Assembly (NCBI GenBank): GCA_039621445.1
Contig: CP154955.1
Location: 43,237,540-43,301,539 of the forward strand
Length of the DNA stretch: 64,000 bases
Reading direction: 5' to 3'
From: Euglena gracilis
Lineage: Eukaryota; Euglenida; Euglenophyceae; Euglenales
The translations under genes and the position numbers were made by a program. The notes beneath the pieces were generated by a model. The model was not told where the DNA came from and ran no database searches. It saw only the letters and a program-made list of their open reading frames with translations. Below are positions 8,901 through 17,942 of this stretch, in pieces. The stretch's first letter is position 1; every line of letters begins with the position of its first letter.

Positions 8901-10586
8901 ACCGTAACCCTCCCGGTCTGGACCGACCCCCCGGGGGGGGGGTCACCCTGGATCCCCCAAAAAGGTCATAGTTTTCCCCGGCGCTTTGGAAATCGATTTT
9001 TTTGCATTTTTGACAATTTTTTTTGCCCGAAAAGTGCCCAAAATGGCATTTTTGACCTTTTTTTTTGGATGGTCGAGAATTTTCAGCCGGCCGGGTGGCT
9101 GGGTGGGGGTGTCCCCCCCCCCAGGTATATCGAAGCCTGGCTGTAAGTGCAACAGAGGACCGCCAAAAATAAGGGAAAGCGCCGGATTTTTTTTTTGCGG
9201 TCAAAATTTTCCCCCTTGTTTCAGCACCCCCCCCCCCGGTTCTTACCCATATTTTGGCAAATTAAGCCCCCCCCCCCCGGTTTTACCCAGCTTTTCCAGT
9301 GCCCAGGCTGGGAGGAGGTAAAGTCAGTTGAAGTATGTTTACGGGAAACCGTAAGCATCGTGATGTAAGATGACCATTTGCAAAGACAAAGATGGACTCC
9401 ATTGTTGCCCGGCCCAGAAGTGGAGAAACACATTATGCTCGTTGGACCTTTTTTTTCAGGTTGTGGAAGGAAGTCCCTCATGCCTCTCGTCCCATCTCCC
9501 ACAGTGGGCTGTGATTTGAAGATGGTACAGAGATGGTTCCTGATGAAAGCCGAAAATTTTTCTGTCCAATGGTCGTTTGATCGTTTGACAGTGAGCAAAG
9601 ACAGTTTTTGACACATTCTGAATGGAATGAACAAGGATTTTGAATGGGAAAAGCGAATTTTTTTCAAGACCTGTGAAATTGGTTGGAAATCTTGAGCTTT
9701 TTTGGGGGGTTCCATGTGATACACCTCGGAGGCAGTTGCTAGGCCCCCAAGCGTTCATGGGAACCCGGAAACGTGTTATAATCCCAGAACTATTTCAGGA
9801 CACCCTGGGACTGATTGGACAAACTGGACACTGTTTTGGGACACCCTGGGACTGACCCTGGACCGGAAATTATTTCGATACAAAACCGAAAAAATCGACC
9901 CAAATGGGACAGTTTTCCGGGTGGACATACAACGGAGGCTGGGCCATATTTCTAAAAGCAGCATTCTCCCAGAATTACAAAAATGATGTTTTTGGACGTT
10001 TTTGTTGGAAAGAGTGTGAGTAACAGCTCAAAACAGACAGAAAGGGTCAGATCACATGTTGAACAGAGAAGCGCTGCTCAACATTGCCATTGCAGAACAT
10101 CATGAAAGCAGCTTGACGCAATGTCTTCCACACACTTCGGCTTGAAAGCTTAGAACATTGCCCCACCCACTGACACAATCACAAAAGCCAAAAATGAAAC
10201 AAAAGACCGAAATGTGGCCTTCCCCATCATTTGCCAATTCTTTTGCCTTTGGGCCGCCATATTTTGTTTCCATGTTCGTTTCTCTTTTGAGGAGGATTAC
10301 TCCTTGATTGAGGCGTCATTCTCAGAAAAAGACATTCTCCAGTGAGAACAAAAACTGTTACAGGTCGTTCGTGGAAATTCGTGATTATTCGCAATTATTC
10401 GTGACTTTGGAAAATCCCCAAATTCGTGCTGGTTCGTGATTATTTGAAATATCAAAAACGAAGCTCTTTGACCACCTAGATTGGACAACAATCTTGAACA
10501 TGAAGCAAAGCTGCAGACAAAAAGTGACGACATTGTTGTGAAAGCGTGTGGTGTTGCACTGTGCGGTGTTGTGTTGCACGTTGTGC
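8901..10586. other. Non-coding stretch with dispersed repeats, no gene recognised
   Basis: 9,170-9,300 repeats the GCGCCGGATTTTTT / GGTTCTTACCCATATTTTGG block seen at 5,390-5,520. 9,800-9,855 has two copies of GGACACCCTGGGACTGA. 10,360-10,440 is rich in ATTCGTGATTATTCG phrases related to the ends of the next element. A 77-codon frame at 9,378-9,611 shows no domain. Nothing else is supported. Confidence 0.5.
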
Positions 10587-11022
10587 CAGGGTTTCCCACA
10601 AATTCGTGCCACGAATAATCACCGTTGGACCGTTGGATGTGATACACAAGTCAGATGAGGAGTGTGCATTGGTTTTCTGGGCAGGTTTAGTTCAAAAAAA
10701 CTGGGCGATTTTTTGGTCCTGCCCCCCTCCCCCCCTTGTCGTACGACCACCCCTCATTTACGACCCCCCCCCCCGACACTTTACGACCCCCGCCCCACCG
10801 GTTGCAGGTTTCGAAAATTTTAACACCACCTTACCTACAACCGCCCCCTCACTTACGACCACCTGGTCGCAGGTTGCAGGTTATGGGGGTGTTACGACCC
10901 CCCCCCCCGGTCACAGGTTGCAGGAACCCAACCCGGTCGTACGACAGGGGGGGGGGTCAGGTAGCACGAATAACCGCGAATCAGAATTGAGGGTCTTCAG
11001 CACGAATTTGTGGGAAACCCTG
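10587..11022. mobile_element. 436-bp element with perfect 23-bp TIRs
   Basis: The left end, 10,587-10,609, starts CAGGGTTTCCCACAAATTCG. The right end, 11,000-11,022, is its exact reverse complement over 23 bases. Terminal CAGGG is common in hAT-type transposons, so a hAT-derived MITE is possible. No matching 8-bp target duplication is visible, so the class is unproven. A second inverted-repeat element lies inside (10,731-10,956). Confidence 0.75.
10731..10956. mobile_element. C-tract TIR element (family copy 1), nested
   Basis: The ends CCTTGTCGTACGACCACC and GGTCGTACGACAGGGG are inverse. The interior has GGTTGCAGGTT and repeated 'ACGACC' phrases. Related copies are at 13,893-14,027 and 15,727-15,866, with arms reading CTTGCCCAACAACCACC. 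It is non-coding and sits wholly inside the 23-bp-TIR element, so it inserted later or belongs to its core. Confidence 0.6.
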
Positions 11023-11377
11023 CACCAACGCCGCAAAATGGCAAAAATTGTGAAAAATTCCCCTCCTGCAGAAGTGCACACATTCCCAAAACTGCACTTT
11101 CCGCAATTTTTCTGCATTTTTTTTTGAAGGCCTCCAATATCAATCCCCCCCCGGGGTCGACCCCCCACCTGGACTTTCGGGTCTATTGCGCCAAAAGAAC
11201 TTTTGGCAGGCTGGGCAGGACTGGGAGGGTCCAGCCTCCCCCACCAGGCTTTTCCACACTGCCCGGGAGTGTCTCCCGCAAACCTCCGCCACTGAACAGA
11301 ATGGTTGCACGGCACTGAACAGAATGGTTGCGCGGCCGTTTGTTTTCACAGGCCGAGCCCCTACCCATGCGGCATGG

Positions 11378-11474
11378 ATGATCCATTTCATTCTCATCGT
11401 CAACAAGCAGGGGCAGGTCCGCCTGGCCCGCTATTCCTGCTGGCTGCCGGTGGAGGAGAGGAGGGAGAAGGAAG
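11378..11474 (+). CDS. AP4S1: AP-4 sigma exon 1
   Basis: ATG at 11,378 begins MIHFILIVNKQGQVRLARY, followed by WLPVEERREKE, aligned with the first strands and helix of sigma subunits. The donor is GTGTGGG at 11,475 and leaves one base of the next codon. An out-of-frame ATG lies four bases upstream. Confidence 0.85.
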
Positions 11475-14400
11475 GTGTGGGCCTCTGTTTGTTGCTTCTG
11501 AACTGGGATTGCGTACCCGGGGGGGGGGGGGCTGCACAAGGGCAGGTGTCGTATGCTTCTCACTCTGCATTGTACCTCCAAGGCCACAAAAAGTCCAGTG
11601 AACAAGGGGTGCAACAAGGAGATCCTTTGGGTCCCCTCTTCTTCGCCCTGACTTGGCAAGATGTGGTAATGGCGCTCCCGAGTGACTTGACAATGAATGT
11701 GTGGTACCTGGATGACGGGCATCTTGTTGGGACACCGGAGGCGCTGGCTTCAGCCTTGGCAACAAACCTGGATTTAAGGAAAATTGTTGAGGAAAAATGA
11801 TGAAGAAACATCAGGAAGCAATGTGTGCCGAAAAAAAAACGACAGGCATCGCATGAGAAACCATGAGGTAGAGGCGTAAAGTTTTATTTCAGTTTTTTTT
11901 CTTCGGCGCTGAAGGAAAATTTTGAAACAAAATCCGGTGCCCTCAGAAATATTGGAAGGGGTGACCCCCTCCATCTTAGACGGCCGGGAATGCATTTTTC
12001 ATTTTTGGTGGTTTTTTGCGCACCTGCGCATTCTTTTGTGACCAAGTGTGTCGCCACCACTTGAGCAGAGCAAAGAACAGATTTGGATTGCAACCTCCTT
12101 GGGAAGGCCCCTGTGGCGAGAAAACCATGCAAGGAAAAATCCTTCGGTGCTGGATGCGCCAGTGGAAAATTTCGACCCTAAATCAGCGTGGGAGTAGTTG
12201 ACCACCTCAACTACTAGTTAAGTAGTTGAGGTGGTCGGCTATGTATGGGGGGTTTATCCCACCTGTGGCCAGTGTATCCACAAGCATTTGATTTTTGAAC
12301 TCAACCCAACTCAAACTCAATTTCTTCTGACACAGGAAATGCCATCCGAAAGTGTCTGCGTCGGCGCGATTCTGCTTGTTCTTTCATCCCTGATACCCAA
12401 GCCTCCAGTGACGTGGAAAGATTGCTTTAATCGCACTTCCTTTTGAATTTCAACTGACTGTAAGCAGGCTTCAAGACTGAATGTGCTGATGTCAAACATA
12501 TTCCAGGGCCAGTCAATCACTGACTGGTTTTTCGAAGAGTGGAGTGACCCCCCCCTCCCCCCGGGGTCAGTAAAAAATTGTCCAGGGCAGCCCCCTGTTT
12601 AAATAAAGAATATACTCTCCCAGAATAAATAAAGAAAATGTTTCAGATTGCCATTTGATCCAGCAAAAGCTTGTGCCTTTTGCTGGTTGCAAGTTTCCAC
12701 TAAGACCTCCGTCTCAAACAAAGTCATTTACCCCCCAATTATTGCCCCCAAAATACGCATTTTTTTTCACATTTTCCCTAGGCCGGGCGCATTCCCCACC
12801 TGCATCAGAGGAATCGATATCCAAGGCAGACGCCAATGAAAAACACATTTTAACCTGTCAACGTGAAGCGAATCCAAAGACAATTTCAGTTTGTCGGAAG
12901 AATACACAAAACCCCAAAATTCGATTTATCAGTCAAACAGAATTCCAAAAAGTGAGGCATGGGGCCCAGGCTTCTTTTTACCAACCCCGGGGGCACCCCC
13001 AATTGGGGGGGGGGGGTGTCGGTTTATGGACCCTGGCGGTGGCTGCCAACCCATCCAAATTTCTTTTGAGAATGGCCATTTTCTGGACCCGGTGCCAAAG
13101 GTGCCGGGGGTGTGCAAGAGCACAGCCCACCCCAAAACCCGACCCCCCAGGGAGGGTCGAAAGTGCCCTCCCCCTCTCCCTGCCCACAGCACCCTCCCCC
13201 TGCGATTTTCCTTAAAAAGAAGCCTGGTTGGGCCACGATGAAGTATGATTCAGATACAAAAGTCGGCAGGGGTGACATGCACGCGTGGCGCGTGATGCAC
13301 AGGATTTGTCTGACTGCACATTGGGGGCTTTGGATCAATTCATGACCGTGGATATGTGCCATTCCAAACCTGGGTGCTTGCCAGTGAGGAGCTGATCCTT
13401 GTGTACCGCCGGTATGCTTCTCTGGTGTTCATCGTTGCCGTGGACGAGGAAGAAGTGTGTGCGTGTTTGCCAAACCCTGTCTACCGCTTTGATTTGGGAT
13501 CAGGTGCATTTTTTGCAGAGCCAAAACAATCAGTCACTCTGGAAAAACAGTCAGCCAGCCCCCCTCTGGGGTGGGGGTGGGCGGGCAATGGTGTGACATA
13601 TCCCAGGGTTCAATTTAGGGAGGTTGTGTGGGGTAGATGAGGGAGGGGAGGCCCTGTCAAGGGGATACCCAAGGAGGTCAAATTTTTGTTGTAGCATTTC
13701 TTATTCAGAAATCCCCAAAGTGGCATTTTGGGTCGATTTTGGGTGGTTCTGCCCCAGGGTTCTTTTCAGAAAGGTCGACCCCCCTCCCCGGGGTGCCTGG
13801 AAAATGGAGCTGGCTGGAAAGAAAGTGCCCACTTGGCTTGCCCCCCCCCCCCCCCGGCAAACTGTCACCCTCGGTGATCACCATGGGACCTGTCCCCCCC
13901 CCCGCCCAACAACCACCCTAAATTTACGACCATTCCCTGGTCGGAGGTTGCAGGTCAGGGGGTGTGTATGACCCCCCCCCCCCTTCTGGTCGCGGGTTGT
14001 AGGAACTCGGTCGTTGGGCAAGGGGGGAGGTGGCACCTTTGTACTCGCTGACCTGTCTCCTATCCACACCGTCATTTTATTGACCCCCCCCCCCGGGGAG
14101 TCGGGGAGTTGCATTATTTTTAGGTTTTTTTTGGTTTTTTTTGAAAGATTTAAAAGGCATTTCAGGCTTTTTCAGCACAATTTTCCAGGGCGCAAGGGCA
14201 GTCCGGGTATCATACCCCCCCCTATGTCCAACGACCCCCCTATGTCCAATGACCACCCCGGTCAGAGGACACCTTTTCGGAGGTTTGACCAAATTTTTGG
14301 TCCCGGCGTGAAGTGCCGGGACGAAAAATTTTGCCCAAAAATTGGCCAAAAATTTGGCCAAAATGCCATTTTTGACATTTTTTGGACAAAAATTTGTCAA

Positions 14401-17157
14401 AATTGCCCAAAATTTTCGGCGCAAAGCGCCGGAAGGGAAAATTTTGGCATTTTTGGGTGGGCAGGGCGCTGTTCATTGGGCAAGGGCATTCATTGGACAT
14501 AGGATTCTACTAACCAGAGCGGGGGAAAATGTTATTTGACATATTTATTTGGAATGTGCTAAATCAAAAAAGTTACCCCCCCCCCCTATGTCCAATGACC
14601 GGCAACCTCTGTCCTCTGACCGGGGGGGGGGGTCGTTGGACATAGGGTAGTGACCAAAAAGGTGTCCTCTGACCGGGGTGGTGGTCGTTGGACATGGGGT
14701 CAAAAGAAAATTGGTGGGTGCCCGGGTCGGGTGTCTGGACCATACCATTGCTTAACACCTGTCCCACCCCCCCCCCCCCCGGGGTGACTGACTGGTTTTT
14801 TTCAGAGTGACTGATTGGTTTTCTTGCCAAGAGCCCCCCCCCCCCGGAGTGAGGTTGGCCCGAAAATGAAAAAAGTGGCTGCCCTGGCACCGAAGGCGCC
14901 GGATTTTTTTTTAATTTTTTGAGAATTTTTGGCAACGGTGCCTTGCCAACATAAGCGCATTCAAGAGTGGCCGATCCCCCCCGGGGGGTAAAGTGACTGA
15001 CTGGTTTTTTTCAGAGTGGAAAGTGACCCCCCCCCCCCGGGGGAGTCGCTAAGCAATGGCATGGTCTGGACCATCTATTTTGTCACCAGATTATGAGTGA
15101 ACCCCCATGCCCAATGAGTGTCCCCCGTCCAGACCGTCTGGATTATCGCTTTTGTATTCATTGGGCTTGGGCAGGGGAGGCACCAGCGATGCTTCTCCCC
15201 GGAGATAGTTTGTTTTTGCTGAGATTTTGCGGTTACATTTTTGTCCGAGAGAATTCTGCCAGCCCAAATTTTTGAAGGTATTTCGAGGCATTTTGACCAA
15301 CGATTTTCAGGCGATTAACACCAGGCCTGAAGAGGCCAGCAGAAGCCTGATTAAAAGGCATTTTAAGGTTTTTTTGAGGTGGCTTAAATTTTGTTCTGTC
15401 GGCGAGTCGGTCCCTGGACCTGGGCCAAAAATGGTTTCAAATCAATGGATTTCTTTTCCAAAAAGATTTCCGGCACTGATTTTGGAGCTAATTCTAATTC
15501 TGCAGCTAATTCTGGCCAGGTCGGCCGCTCTGAACCCCCCCCCCCCCCGGGTTTGAACAGATACCTGCCGCTGCCCCTCAGAATGAATTGTCCATCCTGG
15601 AGTTCATCCAGTTGCTGGTTGAGACATATGATCGATATTTTGGAAATGTGGTGTGGCAATGAGTGGTGTCTTTGTGCCATTGGAGGCTAAATTCCTAACC
15701 TACCCGAAGATCTTTTGCGGTGCCTGCCCCCCCCTCCCCCCTTGCCCAACAACCACCCTTAAATTACGACCACCCCCTGGTCGGGGGTTGCAGGTCAGGT
15801 GCGTATGACCAGCCCCCTGGTCGTGGGGGGATGTTGTTGGAACCCGGACGGTGGACAGGGGGGGGGGGGGGCAGAACCCCCCCCTTTGCCTAAGCGGGCA
15901 CTTTGTGGGGCAAGGAAAAAATGTGTCAACAAAGTTTGATGGTTTGAAAGAGAAATACAAATTCTTTTTGGAATTACCTCTGCTGACCCTAGTGGGGTCT
16001 CAAATGTCGCCTCTTTTTCAAGCAATAAACAATGGAAACCATCCATTTGTTAATTTATGTTGCTCCATTCAAATCGAGTACCCGCCCCCCCCCCCCCCCC
16101 CCGGGCAATTGACGCCCCCGGGCAATTGACGCCCCCGGGCAATTGTCACCCCTGGCTGTGCCGGCCAATTTGTCACCCCGGGAAATTGTCACCCCCGTCC
16201 GTGCTGCCCAATTTGTCACCCCCCACCACAGAAGATGTTTGTGAACTTTCTTTTCGCCGACACGACTCGATTGATCCTCTATTTCGCTAGAACGTGCTGA
16301 GAAATGTCACATACCAAATGTTCTGCACAATATCACAAACAAAGCTTCATTTTTGCGTGTTCACTGGTGTTTCAGATGGTGTTTTTGGTCATTTGGATTT
16401 AATGTGGCCTACATGGGTGGGCAATTGACGCCCCCGGGCAATTGACGCCCCCGGGCAATTGTCACCCCCCCCGGGCAATTGTCACCCCCCTCTGTGCCGG
16501 CCAAATTGTCACCCCGGGAAATTGTCACCCCCCTCTGTGCTGCCCGATTTGTCACGCGACAATTGCCCGGGTGGGGGGCGGGTATGCCAACGCACCCCTT
16601 GCCACACCCAATGGAAATGAGTGATTTGTAACAATTGCACATACCTCCCACCCTTGAAAAGATGGGGGGGGGTTGTTAAAATGTGGGAAAGAACCGGGGG
16701 TGGCGAGTAGGGGGAAATTTTGACTGCAAAAAAATCCAGCGGTTTGAAGTGCCGAAAAGGAAGAATTTCCTCATTTTGGAAATCCCCCATTGAATTTACA
16801 AAAATTTACAAAAATCAACAATATCTCTCCAAATCAGGCTTCAGAAATCTCCAAAATTTCGAAAATTTTGAGACATTTATAGAACAACCAGGTGGTGCTC
16901 AGACAAAAGTGGTCCGGAAATGGATTTTTTTGAATTGCATAGGCCAAGAAAATTCTTTGGTCCAGTGCCAAAGAATCAACCATTTTGGGACCATCAAGTG
17001 AGATTCTCATTGCCATCAGTGTGAGCTGGATTTGATGTTCAATCTGGAGAAGGCCCATTTCATCCTGGAGGAAATGGTGGCCAATGGGTTTGTTGCCGAG
17101 ACCAATAAGACTCATATTTTGCATGGCGTGCAGTTGATGGACAAGGTTGCAAATTGA
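11378..17157 (+). CDS. AP4S1: AP-4-type adaptor complex sigma subunit gene (four exons recognised)
   Basis: Four exons encode a small sigma chain of a clathrin-adaptor-like complex, which helps select cargo at the trans-Golgi. Exon 1 has the start MIHFILIVNKQGQVRLARY. Later exons give LVYRRYASLVFIVAV, NELSILEFIQLLVETYDRYF and CELDLMFNLEKAHFILEEMV, ending MDKVAN and stop. The NKQGQ start and the extended YRRYASL-F-V-V-D motif point to AP-4 sigma rather than AP-1 or AP-2 sigma. The last three exons join in phase 0, and all three visible donors begin GTGTG. Some 20 residues between exon 1 and the YRRY exon are missing. A phase-compatible candidate at 12,047 (CRHHLSRAKNRFG) remains tentative. Expected length is about 144 residues, spread over 5.8 kb. 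Confidence 0.85.
11545..11800 (+). pseudogene. Non-LTR retrotransposon reverse transcriptase fragment
   Basis: In intron 1 of the AP-4 gene a short frame reads EQGVQQGDPLGPLFFAL, then MNVWYLDDGHLVGTPEAL, then a stop. These are RT motifs 4 (QGDPLGP) and 5 (YLDDG with G-x-L-V-G) of LINE-like elements. Only the palm core remains; endonuclease, 5' RT motifs and 3' tail are not seen. By chance the frame is continuous with host exon 1 through a C/G tract. Confidence 0.75.
12200..12236. repeat. Perfect 16-bp stem-loop
   Basis: GACCACCTCAACTACT and AGTAGTTGAGGTGGTC are exact inverses around the 5-base loop AGTTA. It lies in AP-4 intron 1. No T-run follows, so a terminator role is not suggested. Confidence 0.7.
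13385..13454 (+). CDS. AP4S1: AP-4 sigma internal exon (YRRYASL)
   Basis: It reads EELILVYRRYASLVFIVAV then DEEE, the most conserved strand-helix part of the family. The acceptor is taken as GCCAG at 13,384; the frame stays open upstream, so the true start could be earlier. The donor GTGTGTG at 13,455 is in phase 0. Confidence 0.8.
13893..14027. mobile_element. C-tract TIR element, family copy 2
   Basis: The left arm CCCGCCCAACAACCACCC and right arm GGTCGTTGGGCAAGGGG are near inverses. The interior shares 'TTACGACCA..CCTGGTCGGAGGTTGCAGG' order with copies at 10,731 and 15,727. It is non-coding and lies inside the AP-4 gene. Confidence 0.6.
14221..14700. repeat. Inverted CTATGTCCAATGACC repeats
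   Basis: CTATGTCCAACGACC and CTATGTCCAATGACC occur as tandem copies at 14,221-14,255. Copies at 14,586-14,600 are followed by the inverse GGTCGTTGGACATAGGG at 14,631-14,647 and GGTCGTTGGACATGGGG at 14,683-14,699. 'GGTCAGAGGACACC' and its inverse lie just inside. This looks like the TIRs of one or two small elements flanking a GGCGC-hairpin segment at about 14,417-14,435. Confidence 0.55.
15582..15650 (+). CDS. AP4S1: AP-4 sigma internal exon (NELSILEFIQ)
   Basis: It is exactly 23 codons between acceptor CCCCTCAG and donor GTGTGGC. The product NELSILEFIQLLVETYDRYF-GNV matches the amphipathic helix of sigma subunits. Both ends are phase 0. Confidence 0.9.
15727..15866. mobile_element. C-tract TIR element, family copy 3
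   Basis: The left arm CCTTGCCCAACAACCACCC matches copy 2. The interior (TTACGACCACCCCCTGGTCG, GGTTGCAGGTCAGG) is shared by the family. The right arm (ACGGTGGACAGGGG) is diverged. It is non-coding, just 3' of the third recognised AP-4 exon. Confidence 0.55.
16079..16583. mobile_element. TIR element with internal GGGCAATTGACGCCCCC repeats
   Basis: The ends TACCCGCCCCCC and GGGGGGCGGGTA are inverse. Inside are two blocks (16,102-16,230 and 16,421-16,560) of the same order: GGGCAATTGACGCCCCC twice, GGGCAATTGTCACCCC, TGTGCCGGCCAA, GGGAAATTGTCACCCCC, GTGCTGCCCRATTTGTCACC. The blocks are separated by about 190 bp of unrelated A/T-rich DNA. It is non-coding, within the last AP-4 intron. Confidence 0.65.
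16690..16880 (-). repeat. Inverted partial copy of the CTTGTCTAAGCAC repeat family
   Basis: Read on the minus strand it matches 5,230-5,410: GGTGAGATATTGTTGATTTT-like end, central AAGGAAA spacer, and 'TTTGCAGTCAAAATTTCCCCC' end. It ends about 140 bp before the last AP-4 exon. Confidence 0.6.
17020..17157 (+). CDS. AP4S1: AP-4 sigma terminal exon
   Basis: It has 45 codons plus TGA after acceptor CCATCAG. It reads CELDLMFNLEKAHFILEEM, VANGFVAETNK, THILHGVQLMDKVAN. 'CELD-MFNLEKAHFILDE' is diagnostic of sigma chains and the ETNK-IL segment is AP-4-like. It completes the protein with a normal C-terminus. Confidence 0.92.
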   Translation, partial: CELDLMFNLEKAHFILEEMVANGFVAETNKTHILHGVQLMDKVAN

Positions 17158-17785
17158 GTGCATTTTGTGTTTGCATGTGAAGGGGTTTTGCAATTTCAGC
17201 CCAGCCCAGGGAGGCCAGGAAAAATGCAACCAACACATTCCATGCTTAACGTGTCGATTTCTGGTTTTTGGCTGGAGGCTGCACGGGGTACTGGCTAGCC
17301 AATCCGCTGGACACTGGAAAAAATGGACTCGCTAGACCCCCCCCCCCTGGTCCCCCGAAAAATATTTTTCCTCCGGCGCTGCGCGCCGAGGTGGAAATGA
17401 GGTTTTTAATAGGTTTTGGGCTGATTTAGTTCCAAAAAATCCCCAAAATGGCCCCCAAGATTTTTGTGGCAGCTTCGCGCCGGTCACTGGAGAAAAATTT
17501 TCCACGAGCTGGCCACGCTAGAAATCCCACTAGCCAAATTTGTACGAGCTTCAGGTCCCCCTACCCTCGGGGGGGTGGTACTGCAATCCTGCCTCTTTTG
17601 CAAGACATTATTTTCTTTATGGCGAAAATTTCTGTTTTTTTGGGGGCGGTTTAAAGGAATTTTTTTTTGGCCCGGATTTTGAGGCAGTTTTGCCCCCCCC
17701 CCCGCTCAGCCAAATAGTCAGACCCCGAAGACGGCCCGATGCCTGCGCACTCCCTCGCGGTAAGCCGACCAGGGAGGAAGTGCCA
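17158..17785. other. 3' flank of AP-4 gene; repeat pair with 3.6-3.8 kb; no gene
   Basis: 17,270-17,450 is an inverted copy of 3,600-3,790. Shared blocks include GGCTAGCCAATC, GACACTGGAAAAAATGGAC, the GGCGCNNCGCGCC hairpin and AGGTTTTTAATAGGTTTT. The remainder is C-tract DNA up to the first DIRS terminal sequence. No coding potential is seen. Confidence 0.6.
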
Positions 17786-17848
17786 CTCGTACTCCCTCGA
17801 GTGAAAACGACAAGGGAGGAAGGGACACCGAGGGCGAAGCACAAAGAC

Positions 17849-17942
17849 CTTGTGAGGCCATGCCTTACTCGCCGGCGGTGTTGTTTGGATTGTGACGCGT
17901 TGGGTTAGGAGTCCCTGCTTAGTGCCGCCTCCCCGGAGTTGG
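17849..17942 (-). repeat. DIRS-A left inverted terminal repeat
   Basis: It begins CTTGTGAGGCCATGCC and runs through GGGTTAGGAGTCCCTGCTTA to CCGGAGTTGGC. It is the reverse complement of 22,222-22,316. The match is perfect to CTTAGTGCC, then differs by a short indel (GCCTCC versus TTTTTTCG). It overlaps the last codons of the recombinase frame. Confidence 0.9.

Noticed and set aside
12047-12110. Missing second exon of the AP-4 sigma gene (CRHHLSRAKNRFG)
   Set aside because: The acceptor phase fits exon 1, but no donor gives the phase needed for the next exon; kept only as a tentative note.
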